Shown: positions 8,924 through 17,457, counted from the stretch's first letter. The stretch: 37,618 nucleotides of DNA from an uncultured Pseudoflavonifractor sp. (GCA_947383685.1 CANDEE010000011.1:1-37618); one strand, 5' to 3'. Numbers and translations are program-made. The notes: a model not told the origin generated them from the sequence alone.

Positions 8924-9940
8924 ATGAAAACCAAGCGCCTGACCCCCGCCGACGTAAAGGAGGGGGCCAAGATCATAGCAGAGGGCGGTCTTCTGGGCAT
9001 TCCCACCGAGACGGTTTATGGACTGGGGGCCAACGGGCTGAAGGAGGATGCGGTGAGGGCTATTTTTACCGCCAAGGGCCGCCCCCAGGATAACCCCCTC
9101 ATCCTTCATGTTCCATCCGAGGACTGGCTGGAACGGTACTGTGAGGACATCCCGGCGGTGGCCCGGGAGTTGGCAGACCGCTTTTGGCCCGGCCCCCTCA
9201 CCATGATCCTGAAACGGAAGCCCATCGTTCCCGATGGGGTGACGGCGGGCCTTGATACGGTAGGGATGCGCTGCCCCGACTGCGCAGTGACAAGAGAGGT
9301 CATCGCCGCCGCCGGCGTGCCCATCGCCGCCCCTTCGGGCAACGCTTCGGGCCGGCCCAGTCCTACCACGGCGGCGGCCATGCTGGAGGATATGGACGGA
9401 AAAATAGAGGCCATCTTGGACGGCGGCCCCTGCGCCGTGGGGGTGGAGTCCACCATTATTGACCTGACCGTGATCCCGCCCCGGCTCCTCCGCCCCGGCG
9501 GAGTGACGTTGGAGGAGTTGGAGGAGGTTCTGGGCGATGTGGAGGTGGACGAGGCCGTCCGCCGCCTTATGGCCCCCGGTGAGCAGCCCAAGGCTCCCGG
9601 CATGAAATACCGCCACTACGCTCCCAAGGCTCCTGTTACCGTGGTGAAGGGGAACCCGGACGAGACGGCGGGGTACATCGTGGCCCGGATGGGCGAAAAA
9701 AGCGGAATCATCTGCTTTGACGAATATCAGGGCTACTTCCGGGGCCGTCCGGTGGAGACCATCGGCCCTGCCGCTGACCAGGCGGCCCAGGCAAGACATA
9801 TCTTTGAGGCCCTCCGGGCCTTTGACCACATAGACGTATCCGACATCTGGGCCCAGTCCCCCACGGACACGGGCCTGGGGCTTGCGGTGACCAACCGGCT
9901 GAACAAGGCCGCCGGATTTCATATTATAGAATTGGAGTAG
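8924..9940 (+). CDS. tsaC: L-threonylcarbamoyladenylate synthase, long Sua5 type
   Basis: It makes threonylcarbamoyl-AMP from threonine, bicarbonate and ATP for the t6A modification of ANN-reading tRNAs. The YrdC domain shows GLLGIPTETVYGLGANG, AKGRPQDNPLILHV and APSGNASGRPSPT. After a linker, the C-terminal Sua5 domain begins near GMKYRHYAPKAP, so this is the two-domain form of 338 aa. The ATG at 8924 is preferred because AGGTGA (8913-8918) lies 5 bases before it. The in-frame GTG at 8915 falls inside that site and has nothing upstream. Confidence 0.93.
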   Translation: MKTKRLTPADVKEGAKIIAEGGLLGIPTETVYGLGANGLKEDAVRAIFTAKGRPQDNPLILHVPSEDWLERYCEDIPAVARELADRFWPGPLTMILKRKPIVPDGVTAGLDTVGMRCPDCAVTREVIAAAGVPIAAPSGNASGRPSPTTAAAMLEDMDGKIEAILDGGPCAVGVESTIIDLTVIPPRLLRPGGVTLEELEEVLGDVEVDEAVRRLMAPGEQPKAPGMKYRHYAPKAPVTVVKGNPDETAGYIVARMGEKSGIICFDEYQGYFRGRPVETIGPAADQAAQARHIFEALRAFDHIDVSDIWAQSPTDTGLGLAVTNRLNKAAGFHIIELE

Positions 9941-9946
9941 AGAAAA

Positions 9947-10300
9947 GTGACCTTTGAGAAAATAAATGACAATGTGACCGCCCTCCGGAGCTGGGAGACC
10001 CCTGTGTCCACCCCCTCCGACGGCATGGACCTCATCGCCTCCGCCCGGTACGAGACAGGCTGTACCGTCCTGGTGGTCCCCAAGGAGGCCCTCAGCGAGG
10101 ACTTTTTCTGCCTGTCCACCGGCCTTGCGGGGGAGATTCTGCAAAAATTCGTCAACTACGGCATGAAGCTGGCCATTGTGGGGGATTTCTCCCCCTACAC
10201 CAGCAAGCCCCTCCGGGATTTCATCCGGGAGAGCAACCGGGGCAGCCAGGTGTTTTTCCTGACCACCGAGGGGGAGGCCCTGGAGAAGCTGGGCCTCTGA
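9947..10300 (+). CDS. DUF4180 domain protein
   Basis: A 117-aa protein starting at GTG with GGAG 9 bases before it. The block FFCLSTGLAGEILQKFVNYG followed by KLAIVGDFSPYTSKPLRDF and ESNRG is characteristic of the DUF4180 family. Members are small cytoplasmic proteins of unknown function, common in Firmicutes. It lies 6 bases after tsaC. No catalytic motif is apparent. Confidence 0.8.
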   Translation: MTFEKINDNVTALRSWETPVSTPSDGMDLIASARYETGCTVLVVPKEALSEDFFCLSTGLAGEILQKFVNYGMKLAIVGDFSPYTSKPLRDFIRESNRGSQVFFLTTEGEALEKLGL

Positions 10301-10328
10301 GCCTGGAAGGAAAGAGGAGGAGCCCAAA

Positions 10329-10535
10329 ATGGAGCGCACCCGGGAGGAGCTGCTGGAGGCCAAACGCCAGATCGATTCCACCCTACATAAGCTGAAGGAG
10401 ACCGTCATGACCCTGGAGGCCAAGGGGGAACCCAAACGGTACAAGTCCCAGCTCACCGTAGCGAAACGCCGGATCGCCGCCTTCACCCTGGCGGTTGAAT
10501 TGATAGAACAGGAACTGAAAAAACAGGAGGAATGA
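10329..10535 (+). CDS. Small helical protein, unknown
   Basis: A 68-aa, highly charged protein preceded by AGAGGAGGAG. It reads as two long amphipathic helices (start MERTREELLEAKRQIDSTLH, end IEQELKKQEE) separated by GEPKRYK, suggesting a helical hairpin or coiled coil. I do not recognise the family. It overlaps the next gene by a few bases only if that gene starts at 10532. Confidence 0.7.
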   Translation: MERTREELLEAKRQIDSTLHKLKETVMTLEAKGEPKRYKSQLTVAKRRIAAFTLAVELIEQELKKQEE

Positions 10536-10537
10536 AT

Positions 10538-11137
10538 ATGTCTACCTTAACGGCCGGCGTCAGCCGGGAAACCGCACTGGAAACCCTGAAAAAGTACAAT
10601 TCCGAGGCCTTTCACATCCGCCACGCCCTCACTGTGGAGGCCGTCATGGGCTGGATGGCCGAAAGCCTGGGCTATGGGGAGGACAAAGAGTTCTGGGCCA
10701 CTGTGGGCCTGATGCACGATGTGGACTTTGAAAAATGGCCCGAGGAGCATTGTGTCAAGGCTCCGGAGCTGTTGAAGGAAGCGGGGTTTACCCCCGAGTT
10801 TATCCACGCCGTCTGCTCCCACGGCTGGGGCATGACCGGAACGGACGCCCAGCCGGAGCACGAGATGGAGAAGGTGCTCTTTGCCTGCGATGAGCTCACC
10901 GGGCTCATCGGCGCCGCCGCCCTCATGCGGCCCAGCAAGTCCACAAAGGATATGGAGCTGAAGAGCCTAAAGAAGAAGTTCAAGGACAAGAAGTTTGCCG
11001 CCGGCTGCTCCCGGGAGTGCATCGCTCAGGGGGCGGAAAACCTGGGCTGGGAGCTGGACGAGCTGCTGGGCAAGACCCTCCAGGCCATGGCGGAGACCGA
11101 GGATGCCATAGAAGCCGCAGTGGCGGCCAACGCCTGA
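10538..11137 (+). CDS. HD-domain phosphohydrolase-like protein
   Basis: A 199-aa protein of the HD superfamily, metal-dependent hydrolases acting mostly on nucleotides or phosphoesters. The order FHIRHALTVEAVM, VGLMHDVDFEK (the HD pair), AVCSHGWGM and FACDELTGL matches the H...HD...H...D metal-site pattern. The ATG at 10538 is chosen because AGGAGG (10525-10530) lies 7 bases before it. The ATG at 10532, which overlaps the previous stop, is only one base from that site. The C-terminus is Ala-rich. The substrate is unknown. A hairpin follows at 11138-11165. Confidence 0.8.
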   Translation: MSTLTAGVSRETALETLKKYNSEAFHIRHALTVEAVMGWMAESLGYGEDKEFWATVGLMHDVDFEKWPEEHCVKAPELLKEAGFTPEFIHAVCSHGWGMTGTDAQPEHEMEKVLFACDELTGLIGAAALMRPSKSTKDMELKSLKKKFKDKKFAAGCSRECIAQGAENLGWELDELLGKTLQAMAETEDAIEAAVAANA

Positions 11138-11165
11138 CCTACTTTCTTTTGAAAAAGAAAGTAGG
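11138..11165. repeat. Palindromic hairpin CCTACTTTCTTTT...AAAAGAAAGTAGG
   Basis: A 13-base perfect inverted repeat with a two-base centre lies directly after the HD-gene stop. No T-tract follows on the plus strand, so it is not a classical terminator. Short palindromes of this sequence type recur between genes in many bacterial genomes; only one copy is seen in this window. Confidence 0.6.
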
Positions 11166-11214
11166 CAAAGAAAACTGGAATCAAGGATCAGTGTGCTGAA
11201 ATGGAGAAAGCCAT

Positions 11215-11808
11215 ATGAAAATTATCGGCATCACCGGCCCTACCGGGGCGGGAAAAACCACCGCCCTGAACGTTCTCCGCTCCTTAGGTGCGGAGGTGGT
11301 GGATGCGGACGTGGTCTACCATGAGCTGCTGACGGAGTGTGAAGAACTGAAAACCGATCTCACCGGGGCCTTTGGGGAGAATATCCTGGACGGAGCGGGC
11401 AAAATAGACCGGAAGCGTCTGGCCCAGGCGGTCTACCCCAACCGTCTGGAGGAGTTGAACGCCATCACCCATCCCTATGTGGTGGTAAGGGTGGAGGCCA
11501 TGCTTTCGGCGGCGGAAGGAGCGGGGTGTTCCGTCCTGGCCATTGACGCTATTGCCCTCATCGAAAGCGGCCTTGCCCGCTGGTGCGATGAGGTGGTGGC
11601 GGTGCTGGCCCCCAAGGAATTGCGGATCAAACGCATCATGGAGCGGGACGGCATTGACGAAGCCTACGCCCGCCGCCGGGTAGAGGCTCAAAAGCCGGAG
11701 GGGTTTTTCCGGGAGCATAGCGATTGTATCCTGGAAAATACAGAGAAAGATACCCCGGAGGATTTTGAGCAGCAGGCGTTGGAGCTTTTTCAAAAGATAT
11801 TGGCTTGA
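11215..11808 (+). CDS. coaE: Dephospho-CoA kinase
   Basis: The last step of CoA synthesis, phosphorylating the 3'-OH of dephospho-CoA. The 197-aa length is normal. The P-loop is GITGPTGAGKTTALNVLRSL at the N-terminus, followed by VVDADVVYHELL (DAD motif) and AVYPNRLEELNAITHP. GGAGAAAG lies upstream of the ATG. It shares this window with coaD (35515), the preceding step, but at a distance of 24 kb. Confidence 0.95.
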   Translation: MKIIGITGPTGAGKTTALNVLRSLGAEVVDADVVYHELLTECEELKTDLTGAFGENILDGAGKIDRKRLAQAVYPNRLEELNAITHPYVVVRVEAMLSAAEGAGCSVLAIDAIALIESGLARWCDEVVAVLAPKELRIKRIMERDGIDEAYARRRVEAQKPEGFFREHSDCILENTEKDTPEDFEQQALELFQKILA

Positions 11809-11824
11809 CCATAGAAAAGTTCAC

Positions 11825-11840
11825 GATTTTGTGGTATCCT
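11825..11840 (+). promoter_or_regulatory. Candidate extended -10 promoter of the M18 aminopeptidase gene
   Basis: TGG directly precedes TATCCT (11835-11840), 30 bases before the start codon. No -35 box is seen at 17 bases. The preceding bases are identical over 14 positions to the ddl promoter -10 region (2397-2410). Confidence 0.45.
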
Positions 11841-11869
11841 ATCTACACAATGACCAAGGAGGTAACGGC

Positions 11870-13279
11870 ATGGAAGAGAAGGAAAAAACTCCCGCCCAGC
11901 AGCGGCGGGAGCAGCTTATGGACAGCAGGAAGAACGGCTACGACCGCCTTTCTGTGGCCGACGAGGCCGCGATGAAGGGCTACTGCGAGGACTACAAGAA
12001 ATTCTTGGACGCCGCCAAGACCGAGCGGGAGGCGGTGGACGAGGCCGTCCGTCTGGCCCAGTCCCGGGGCTTCACCGCCTTTGCCCGGGGCATGACGGTA
12101 AAGCCCGGCGACAAGCTCTACCGGGTGAACCGGGGGAAATCGGTGATGCTGGCGGTCATCGGGGAAAAGTCCCTGGCCGACGGCGTATCCATCGGCGCGG
12201 CCCATATCGACTCCCCCCGGCTGGACCTGAAGCCCCAGCCTCTCTATGAGGACAGTGAGCTTGCCTTTCTTAAGACCCACTATTACGGCGGCATCCGCAA
12301 GTATCAGTGGGTCACCATCCCCCTGGAGCTTCACGGCGTGGTAGTCCGCACCGACGGCTCCGCCATCCGGGTGGCCATCGGCGCGGGGGCGGGAGACCCG
12401 GTGTTTACCGTGGACGATCTGCTGCCCCACCTGGGAGCTGAACAGTCCAAGAAGCCCTTGGGCGAGGCTATCCCCGGCGAAAACCTGAATATCCTGGTGG
12501 GCTCCCGGCCCTTTAAGGATGATGAGGGGGCTGACCGGGTCAAGCTGGCCATCCTGGATATTCTGAACCAAAAGTATGGTCTCACCGAAGCTGATTTCGT
12601 CTCCGCCGAGCTGGAGGTGGTGCCCGCCTTCCGGGCCAGCGACGTGGGCTTTGACCGCTCCCTCATCGGCGCCTATGGGCAGGACGACCGGGTCTGCGCT
12701 TACGCCTGCCTTGCCGCCCTGCTGGATACCGAGACCCCCGCTCACACTGCCGTGTGTATGCTGGCGGACAAGGAGGAGATCGGCTCCACCGGCGTTTCCG
12801 GCATGAAGTCGGCGGCCTTTGACACCTTTATGAGCGATCTGTGCGACGCCCAGCGGGTGGCCCTCAAGACCTGCTATGAGCACTCTTTCTGCCTCTCTGC
12901 CGACGTGTCGGCGGCTTACGATCCCAATTTTGCCGAGGTCTATGAGAAGCGGAATTCCGCCCTTGTGAACTATGGCGTGGGCCTTTGCAAATACACCGGC
13001 TCCCGGGGAAAGTCCGGGGCCAGCGACGCCTCCGCCGAGGTGGTGGGCTTTATCCGCCGGGTCTTTGACCATGCGGAGGTCATCTGGCAGATGGCCGAGC
13101 TTGGCAAGGTGGACGCCGGTGGCGGCGGTACCGTGGCGGCGTATATGGCGGAGAGGGACATCGACACCCTGGATGCGGGCGTGCCTGTCCTCTCCATGCA
13201 CGCTCCCTTTGAGACCACGGGTAAGCTGGACTGCTATATGATGTATAAGGGTATAAAGGCGGTCTATCAGGCGGGCTGA
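11870..13279 (+). CDS. M18 family zinc aminopeptidase
   Basis: A cytoplasmic metallo-aminopeptidase of the M18 (aspartyl aminopeptidase-like) family, 469 aa. The start is set at the ATG at 11870, which has AAGGAGGT 9 bases before it; the frame is open upstream into coaE but without a ribosome site. Metal-site segments are GAAHIDSPRLDLKP, DKEEIGSTGVSGM and the C-terminal SMHAPFETTGKLD. YYGGIRKYQW is also typical. It probably releases N-terminal residues from peptides in general turnover. A strong hairpin follows. Confidence 0.92.
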   Translation: MEEKEKTPAQQRREQLMDSRKNGYDRLSVADEAAMKGYCEDYKKFLDAAKTEREAVDEAVRLAQSRGFTAFARGMTVKPGDKLYRVNRGKSVMLAVIGEKSLADGVSIGAAHIDSPRLDLKPQPLYEDSELAFLKTHYYGGIRKYQWVTIPLELHGVVVRTDGSAIRVAIGAGAGDPVFTVDDLLPHLGAEQSKKPLGEAIPGENLNILVGSRPFKDDEGADRVKLAILDILNQKYGLTEADFVSAELEVVPAFRASDVGFDRSLIGAYGQDDRVCAYACLAALLDTETPAHTAVCMLADKEEIGSTGVSGMKSAAFDTFMSDLCDAQRVALKTCYEHSFCLSADVSAAYDPNFAEVYEKRNSALVNYGVGLCKYTGSRGKSGASDASAEVVGFIRRVFDHAEVIWQMAELGKVDAGGGGTVAAYMAERDIDTLDAGVPVLSMHAPFETTGKLDCYMMYKGIKAVYQAG

Positions 13280-13290
13280 AAAAGGAAACA

Positions 13291-13329
13291 AAAAACCCGG
13301 CAGCTTTTTAGGCTGCCGGGATTTTTTTG
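13291..13329. terminator. Bidirectional terminator between aminopeptidase and serpin genes
   Basis: The stem CCCGGCAGC (13296-13304) pairs with GCTGCCGGG (13312-13320). A-tract before and T-tract after (ATTTTTTTG), so it can end transcription on both strands for the two convergent genes. Confidence 0.9.
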
Positions 13330-14595
13330 TCATTCGCAGCGTTCCATGGTGCCCAGAAACAGGGGGGCTCCAGTTTCCATGTCCACAATGCCATAGATAA
13401 AGGGCCGGTCAAAGCGGAGATAGATAAGCTCCTGGGGCATCATGGCGGCGGTGGGGGCCATCTTTACCGCCGTCACAGCCGCGGCCTCGGTGCCCTTTTC
13501 GTTGATCTCAAAGACGGTTTTGTGAACCACGTCCCCAATGTAGAGGGGATTCCCCCCGGCGGTCCCCATGGCGGTAAAGTCGGCCTGACCGGGATCAAAG
13601 GCATCTTCCAGACCCATGGCGGACAGGGACGCTTTCAAAGAATTGCTCCATTCTGTCTTAAATTTGGGACAGGTGAGGCTCACCCTGGTATTGCTCCGGG
13701 CCGCGAGCAGCTCCGGGACCGTGTTCCCGTTCCAATCCGCCAGATAGTCTGTAAGGGACACTCCCTCATCCGGCAGCATCATCAAAAGCCCCAGCCGCCC
13801 ATCGTCATAGGGCAGCAGCACTCCCTGACCGTTTTCGGCGGAGATATACTCCTCATTCCGGGTGCCGTTGTGCATCCCTTTGGGGTGAGCCACCGTGCCG
13901 TCCCCGGCAGTGAATTCCATCTCCCAGTCGGAGGCGGGAGTCTCAAAAGGCTGCTGAAACTTGTTTTTCAGATAGATGGCGTTGACAAGGGCCAGCACAG
14001 TCTCGTCGCTGAATTTGTCTATCACTGCGGGGATCAGTCCCCGTGTGGCCTCGCTGACCCAGTCGTTCACCGCCTGAACGGTGGCGGAATCCTGAAGGTC
14101 CTGCTGGAAAAGCTGGGCCTGGAATGTATCCTGGCACCGGAGAACAAAGCCGTTTGCCAGGGTAACATCCGGATCGGCCCACAGGCTGTTGACCAAGATG
14201 GCCTCGGTGGAACCGCCCAGCTTGGCATAGTCCGCCATAAACCGGACGCACAGGCTGTTCAGATTGTCCCGGCTCAATCCAAAGAGAGCCTCAAACTCCC
14301 GCAAGGTGTCCTCCGCGGCTCCGTTGGCGGTCATTCCCAGGGCAAGGGTGACGGAGAGGGGAGAGACCAGCGTGTTTTCCCCTTCCACGAGGTTCTGCCG
14401 CAGCAGGTTCAGGGCAAAGGACTGGTAGCCATTCAAAGCCCCCTCGGCAGTGCAGGCAAGCTCCGGTACCGGAGGCAGCGACCCCTCCGGTGTGGGCAGG
14501 GGTTTCCATGTACCCTGGGGCTGGACCAGGGTCCCGGCGCACCCCGCCAGAAGGGAGAGGCAGAGCAGGGCGGACAGCAGGCGGACTTTTTTCAT
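13330..14595 (-). CDS. Serpin, lipoprotein-anchored
   Basis: A 421-aa serine protease inhibitor family protein. The start is the ATG at 14595 with AAGGAG before it. It begins with a lipoprotein signal (MKKVRLLSALLCLSLLAGC, lipobox LAGC) and a Pro-rich spacer, so it should be displayed outside the membrane. Serpin hallmarks are NTLVSPLSVTLALGM, VNAIYLKNKFQQPF, MMLPDEG and the C-terminal LRFDRPFIYGIVD. The hinge EINEKGTEAAAVTAV has small residues at P14-P9, as in inhibitory serpins. Counting from the hinge Gly as P15 puts P1-P1' near Thr-Ala in MAPTAAMM. A small P1 would suit elastase-like proteases, but the exact bond is not certain. It forms its own minus-strand unit. Confidence 0.93.
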   Translation of the reverse strand: MKKVRLLSALLCLSLLAGCAGTLVQPQGTWKPLPTPEGSLPPVPELACTAEGALNGYQSFALNLLRQNLVEGENTLVSPLSVTLALGMTANGAAEDTLREFEALFGLSRDNLNSLCVRFMADYAKLGGSTEAILVNSLWADPDVTLANGFVLRCQDTFQAQLFQQDLQDSATVQAVNDWVSEATRGLIPAVIDKFSDETVLALVNAIYLKNKFQQPFETPASDWEMEFTAGDGTVAHPKGMHNGTRNEEYISAENGQGVLLPYDDGRLGLLMMLPDEGVSLTDYLADWNGNTVPELLAARSNTRVSLTCPKFKTEWSNSLKASLSAMGLEDAFDPGQADFTAMGTAGGNPLYIGDVVHKTVFEINEKGTEAAAVTAVKMAPTAAMMPQELIYLRFDRPFIYGIVDMETGAPLFLGTMERCE

Positions 14596-14672
14596 GGTAA
14601 ACAACTCCTTCGGGCTTGTTTGCCCTTTTAGACGAGAAGAAAGGAAAAAAGTTCCCCCGGGCGTTTCTTTGG

Positions 14673-14701
14673 TTGTCAAGCGCCAAAATCTGTGATATGA
14701 T
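14673..14701 (+). promoter_or_regulatory. SigA-type promoter of the DivIVA-like gene
   Basis: TTGTCA (14673-14678), 17 bases, then TATGAT (14696-14701) preceded by TGA, an extended -10. It lies 35 bases before the start codon. Confidence 0.75.
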
Positions 14702-14736
14702 AATATATCAAAATAGGGATCGGGGAGGAAAGCTCC

Positions 14737-15423
14737 ATGAATGAAAACGGATTTCAGTTCCGCACGGCGGCTTTTGGCGGGTTCCAGAAGCAGGACGTGA
14801 TGGACTATCTGGAGCGTAGTGCCCGGGAGCACGCCCAAAAGCTGGCGGCAGTCCAGAAGGAGCTGGCGGAGGAGAAAGTAGCCAAAGCCGGGGAGGAGGA
14901 CCGCTCCGCCGCGTTGGAGAAGCACATCGCCGCGCTGGAGGCGGAGGGACAGCGCCTTGCCGCCGCCTTGGCGGACCGGGAGGATAAACTGAACCAGACC
15001 ATGGCGGAGCGGGATGAGCTTCAGGTTTTGGCTGCCAGCCTTCGGGCGGAAATCGAGCGGTTGACCCCTGCCGCCGCCGCTTATGAGACGGTAAAGGACC
15101 GGACCGCCAGCATCGAGCTGGAGGCCCACGGCAGGGCGCAAGCCATTGAACGGGAGGGCCGGGCCAAGGTCCTGAAATACCAGGAGCAGGTAAAGGACTG
15201 GTTCAACAAGACCCGGGAGGCCTATGAGCGGCTCCGTTCTGATATTACCGCCACTATGGGCCACGCCGCCCAGGAGCTGGAGCGGGCGGGCCGCAGCATG
15301 GAGGAGCTTTCCGGCGGCCTGGAGGGTCAGGACGCCGCCCTCGCCGCCATTCAGTCCCAAATCGAGGCTCTGGACAGCGTCAAGGTACCCCAGCCCCTGC
15401 CGCTGAATGAGGAGGAGCAGTAA
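14737..15423 (+). CDS. DivIVA-like coiled-coil protein
   Basis: A 228-aa protein preceded by GGGGAGGAAAG. The N-terminus FRTAAFGGFQKQDVMDYLE matches the DivIVA/GpsB membrane-binding head pattern (F..A.FGG...DV..YL). About 150 residues of Ala/Glu-rich coiled coil follow, then a Pro-rich acidic tail (VPQPLPLNEEEQ). DivIVA proteins sense negative membrane curvature and organise poles and septa. This member is probably a DivIVA paralogue rather than the canonical one, since it stands alone away from the ylm/sep cluster. Confidence 0.8.
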   Translation: MNENGFQFRTAAFGGFQKQDVMDYLERSAREHAQKLAAVQKELAEEKVAKAGEEDRSAALEKHIAALEAEGQRLAAALADREDKLNQTMAERDELQVLAASLRAEIERLTPAAAAYETVKDRTASIELEAHGRAQAIEREGRAKVLKYQEQVKDWFNKTREAYERLRSDITATMGHAAQELERAGRSMEELSGGLEGQDAALAAIQSQIEALDSVKVPQPLPLNEEEQ

Positions 15424-15433
15424 GAGATAGAAG

Positions 15434-15464
15434 AAAACCCCCGGGCTACGGTCCGGGGGTTTTT
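15434..15464. terminator. Bidirectional terminator
   Basis: AAAACCCCCGG (15434-15444) pairs with CCGGGGGTTTT (15453-15463). It lies between the convergent DivIVA-like and Na/Pi cotransporter genes. Confidence 0.9.
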
Positions 15465-15466
15465 GC

Positions 15467-17269
15467 TTATTTCTTCAAAGCAGGCTCCTGAATCTCCTGT
15501 AAGGGGGCGTAATATTTTGCCTTGCTCTCGGCATACATCTGCTCAAACTGGGGATTATGGCCGTGGTGAAGCTCATGGGTGTAGGCGTGGGTATCGGTGC
15601 GAACCAAGTCGTCCTTGGGGGACGTCTGCCGCAGGATGACAATGGCAATGTTGGAGCAGTGGTCGGAAATACGTTCCAGATTGATGAGCAGCTCCAGAAA
15701 CTGGGCGCCTTGCTCAATGGTGCAGGAGCCTGTTTTGACACGTTCTACGTGTCTGGCCCGCAGCTCATCCTTCATCAGGTCCACCACCTCCTCCAGAGGC
15801 TCCACTTGGAGGGAAAGCGCATAAGAACGCTCCCGGTAGCAGTCCAGGGCCTTCTGAATGGCCTCATCTACCGCCCCGGTGAGGATTTCCAACTCCTTTA
15901 CCGCCTCCGGGGAGAAAAGGATTCCCTTGTCGTGGAGGGCGGCGGCGCTTTCCGCCACGTTGACGGCGTAATCACCGATCCGTTCAAAATCGCTGAGAGT
16001 ATGGAGCAGCTCGGACACATGGGCACTGTCCTGGGGACTTAACGCCCGGTCGGTGAGCTTGACCAGGTAGTTGTCCAGGGCGTTTTCCATCTTGTCCAGA
16101 GCCACCTCCGTCTCATTGAGCCGCTCCAGCTTTTTGGGGTCGTAATGCTTCAAAAGCTCCACTGCCAGACGGTAGTTGCTGAGCGCGTAGTCGCCCATGC
16201 GGATCACCGCATCATGAGAGCGCTCCAGAGCCACCGAGGGAGTGGACAGGAACCGCTCGTCCAGCACGGAGACGTCGTCCAGAGCGGTGGCCTCGCCGGG
16301 GACCAGCTTTTCCACCAGCCGGACAAGCTGCTTATGAAAGGGAAGAAGCAGGGCGGTACAGGCCAGATTGAACACCAGGTGGAAGTTGGCGATGGTGCCC
16401 ATGTCCATCACGCTCTCCCAGAAGTCAAAGTGGATAATGGCGTTCCCGGCGTAGAAAAGGACCAGGAAGAACACCGAGCCGATAACGTTGAAGAACAGGT
16501 GGATAAGCGCGGTGCGCTTGGCATTTTTGTTGGCCCCCGCACTGGACAGGACGGCGGTGAGGGTGGTGCCGATATTCTGGCCCATAATGAGCGGGATGGC
16601 CATGTTGAACCGGACGATGCCGGTGGTACTCAACGCCTGCAAAATGCCCGTAAAGGCGGTGGAGCTTTGCAGCAGGGCGGTGAGAATGGCGCCCACCAGC
16701 ATTCCCAGCACGGGATTGGTGAAGGCGGTGAACAATTCGGCAAGCCAAGGCTCATTTTGAAGGGGAGCCACGGCGGTGGTCATAGAGTTCATGCCGATGA
16801 ACAAAAGTCCCATGCCAATGACCACCTGGCCCATGCTTTTTTTCTGTCCTCCGGTAATAAACATATAGAGAACGATGCCGATGACAGCCAGCACAGGCCC
16901 CAGAATGGCGGGCTGAAGGGCGGCAAGGACAGGGTTGCTGTTTTCCGAGATACTGGCCAGCCGCAAGATTTGGGCGGTTACGGTGGTGCCGATATTAGCG
17001 CCCATAATGATGCCAACCGTCTGCTCCAGCTTCATCACGCCCGCGTTGACAAAGCCCACGCACATGACGGTGGTGGTGGCGGAGGAGTGGATGATGGCGG
17101 TGACCAGAGCACCCAGCAGGACGCCTTTGAACACGTTGTTGGTGAGCTTTTCCAGAATGCCCTCCAGCCGTCCGCTGGAGAGTTGGGCAAGGCCGTCGGT
17201 CATGGTGGACATACCAAACAGGAACAGTGCGATAGAGCCCAGCATAGAAATCCAATTCGTAGCGTTCAA
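15467..17269 (-). CDS. Na/Pi cotransporter (PNaS family) with PhoU-like C-terminal domain
   Basis: A 600-aa membrane transporter of the Na+/phosphate type II family. Two repeated membrane halves carry the QSS-like motifs: IIHSSATTTVMCVGF in the first and ALLQSSTAFTGILQAL in the second. MGANIGTTVTA and MGQNIGTTLTAVL are the matching repeat segments. The C-terminal ~220 residues form a PhoU-like helical bundle (ERSHDAVIRMGDYALSNY, LSDFERIGDYAVNVAE). The start is probably TTG at 17269: AAAAGGGGG lies 8 bases before it and translation gives MNATNWISMLGSIALF. The frame stays open upstream without better signals. It likely imports or balances phosphate. Confidence 0.92.
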   Translation of the reverse strand: MNATNWISMLGSIALFLFGMSTMTDGLAQLSSGRLEGILEKLTNNVFKGVLLGALVTAIIHSSATTTVMCVGFVNAGVMKLEQTVGIIMGANIGTTVTAQILRLASISENSNPVLAALQPAILGPVLAVIGIVLYMFITGGQKKSMGQVVIGMGLLFIGMNSMTTAVAPLQNEPWLAELFTAFTNPVLGMLVGAILTALLQSSTAFTGILQALSTTGIVRFNMAIPLIMGQNIGTTLTAVLSSAGANKNAKRTALIHLFFNVIGSVFFLVLFYAGNAIIHFDFWESVMDMGTIANFHLVFNLACTALLLPFHKQLVRLVEKLVPGEATALDDVSVLDERFLSTPSVALERSHDAVIRMGDYALSNYRLAVELLKHYDPKKLERLNETEVALDKMENALDNYLVKLTDRALSPQDSAHVSELLHTLSDFERIGDYAVNVAESAAALHDKGILFSPEAVKELEILTGAVDEAIQKALDCYRERSYALSLQVEPLEEVVDLMKDELRARHVERVKTGSCTIEQGAQFLELLINLERISDHCSNIAIVILRQTSPKDDLVRTDTHAYTHELHHGHNPQFEQMYAESKAKYYAPLQEIQEPALKK

Positions 17270-17335
17270 GGGCTTGGCCCCCTTTTGTTTGATGCGGCTG
17301 CGCCGGATAGACGGAAAAAGACAACGAACGGTTTT

Positions 17336-17364
17336 ATTATATAGGAATCGAAGGATTTCGTAAA
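17336..17364 (-). promoter_or_regulatory. SigA-type promoter of the Na/Pi cotransporter gene
   Basis: On the minus strand TTTACG (17364-17359), 17 bases, then TATAAT (17341-17336), about 67 bases before the proposed TTG start. Confidence 0.65.
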
Positions 17365-17412
17365 GGGTGGGAGGAAAGAAAACCAAAAATCTCTGTTTTG
17401 GACAAACATTGT

Positions 17413-17443
17413 AAAAAAGCAGCCGCCCGGAATGGACGGCTGC
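17413..17443 (-). terminator. Terminator of the pyrC-like operon
   Basis: On the minus strand GCAGCCG (17443-17437) pairs with CGGCTGC (17425-17419) and is followed by TTTTTT. It lies 15 bases after the stop of the phosphatase/acetyltransferase gene. Confidence 0.8.
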
Positions 17444-17457
17444 CGAATGGGCCGGCT

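Noticed and set aside
14674..14679. Perfect TTGACA on the minus strand upstream of the serpin gene
   Set aside because: No -10 box lies 16-18 bases downstream. It is the complement of the -35 box of the DivIVA-like gene, so the match is explained by that promoter.
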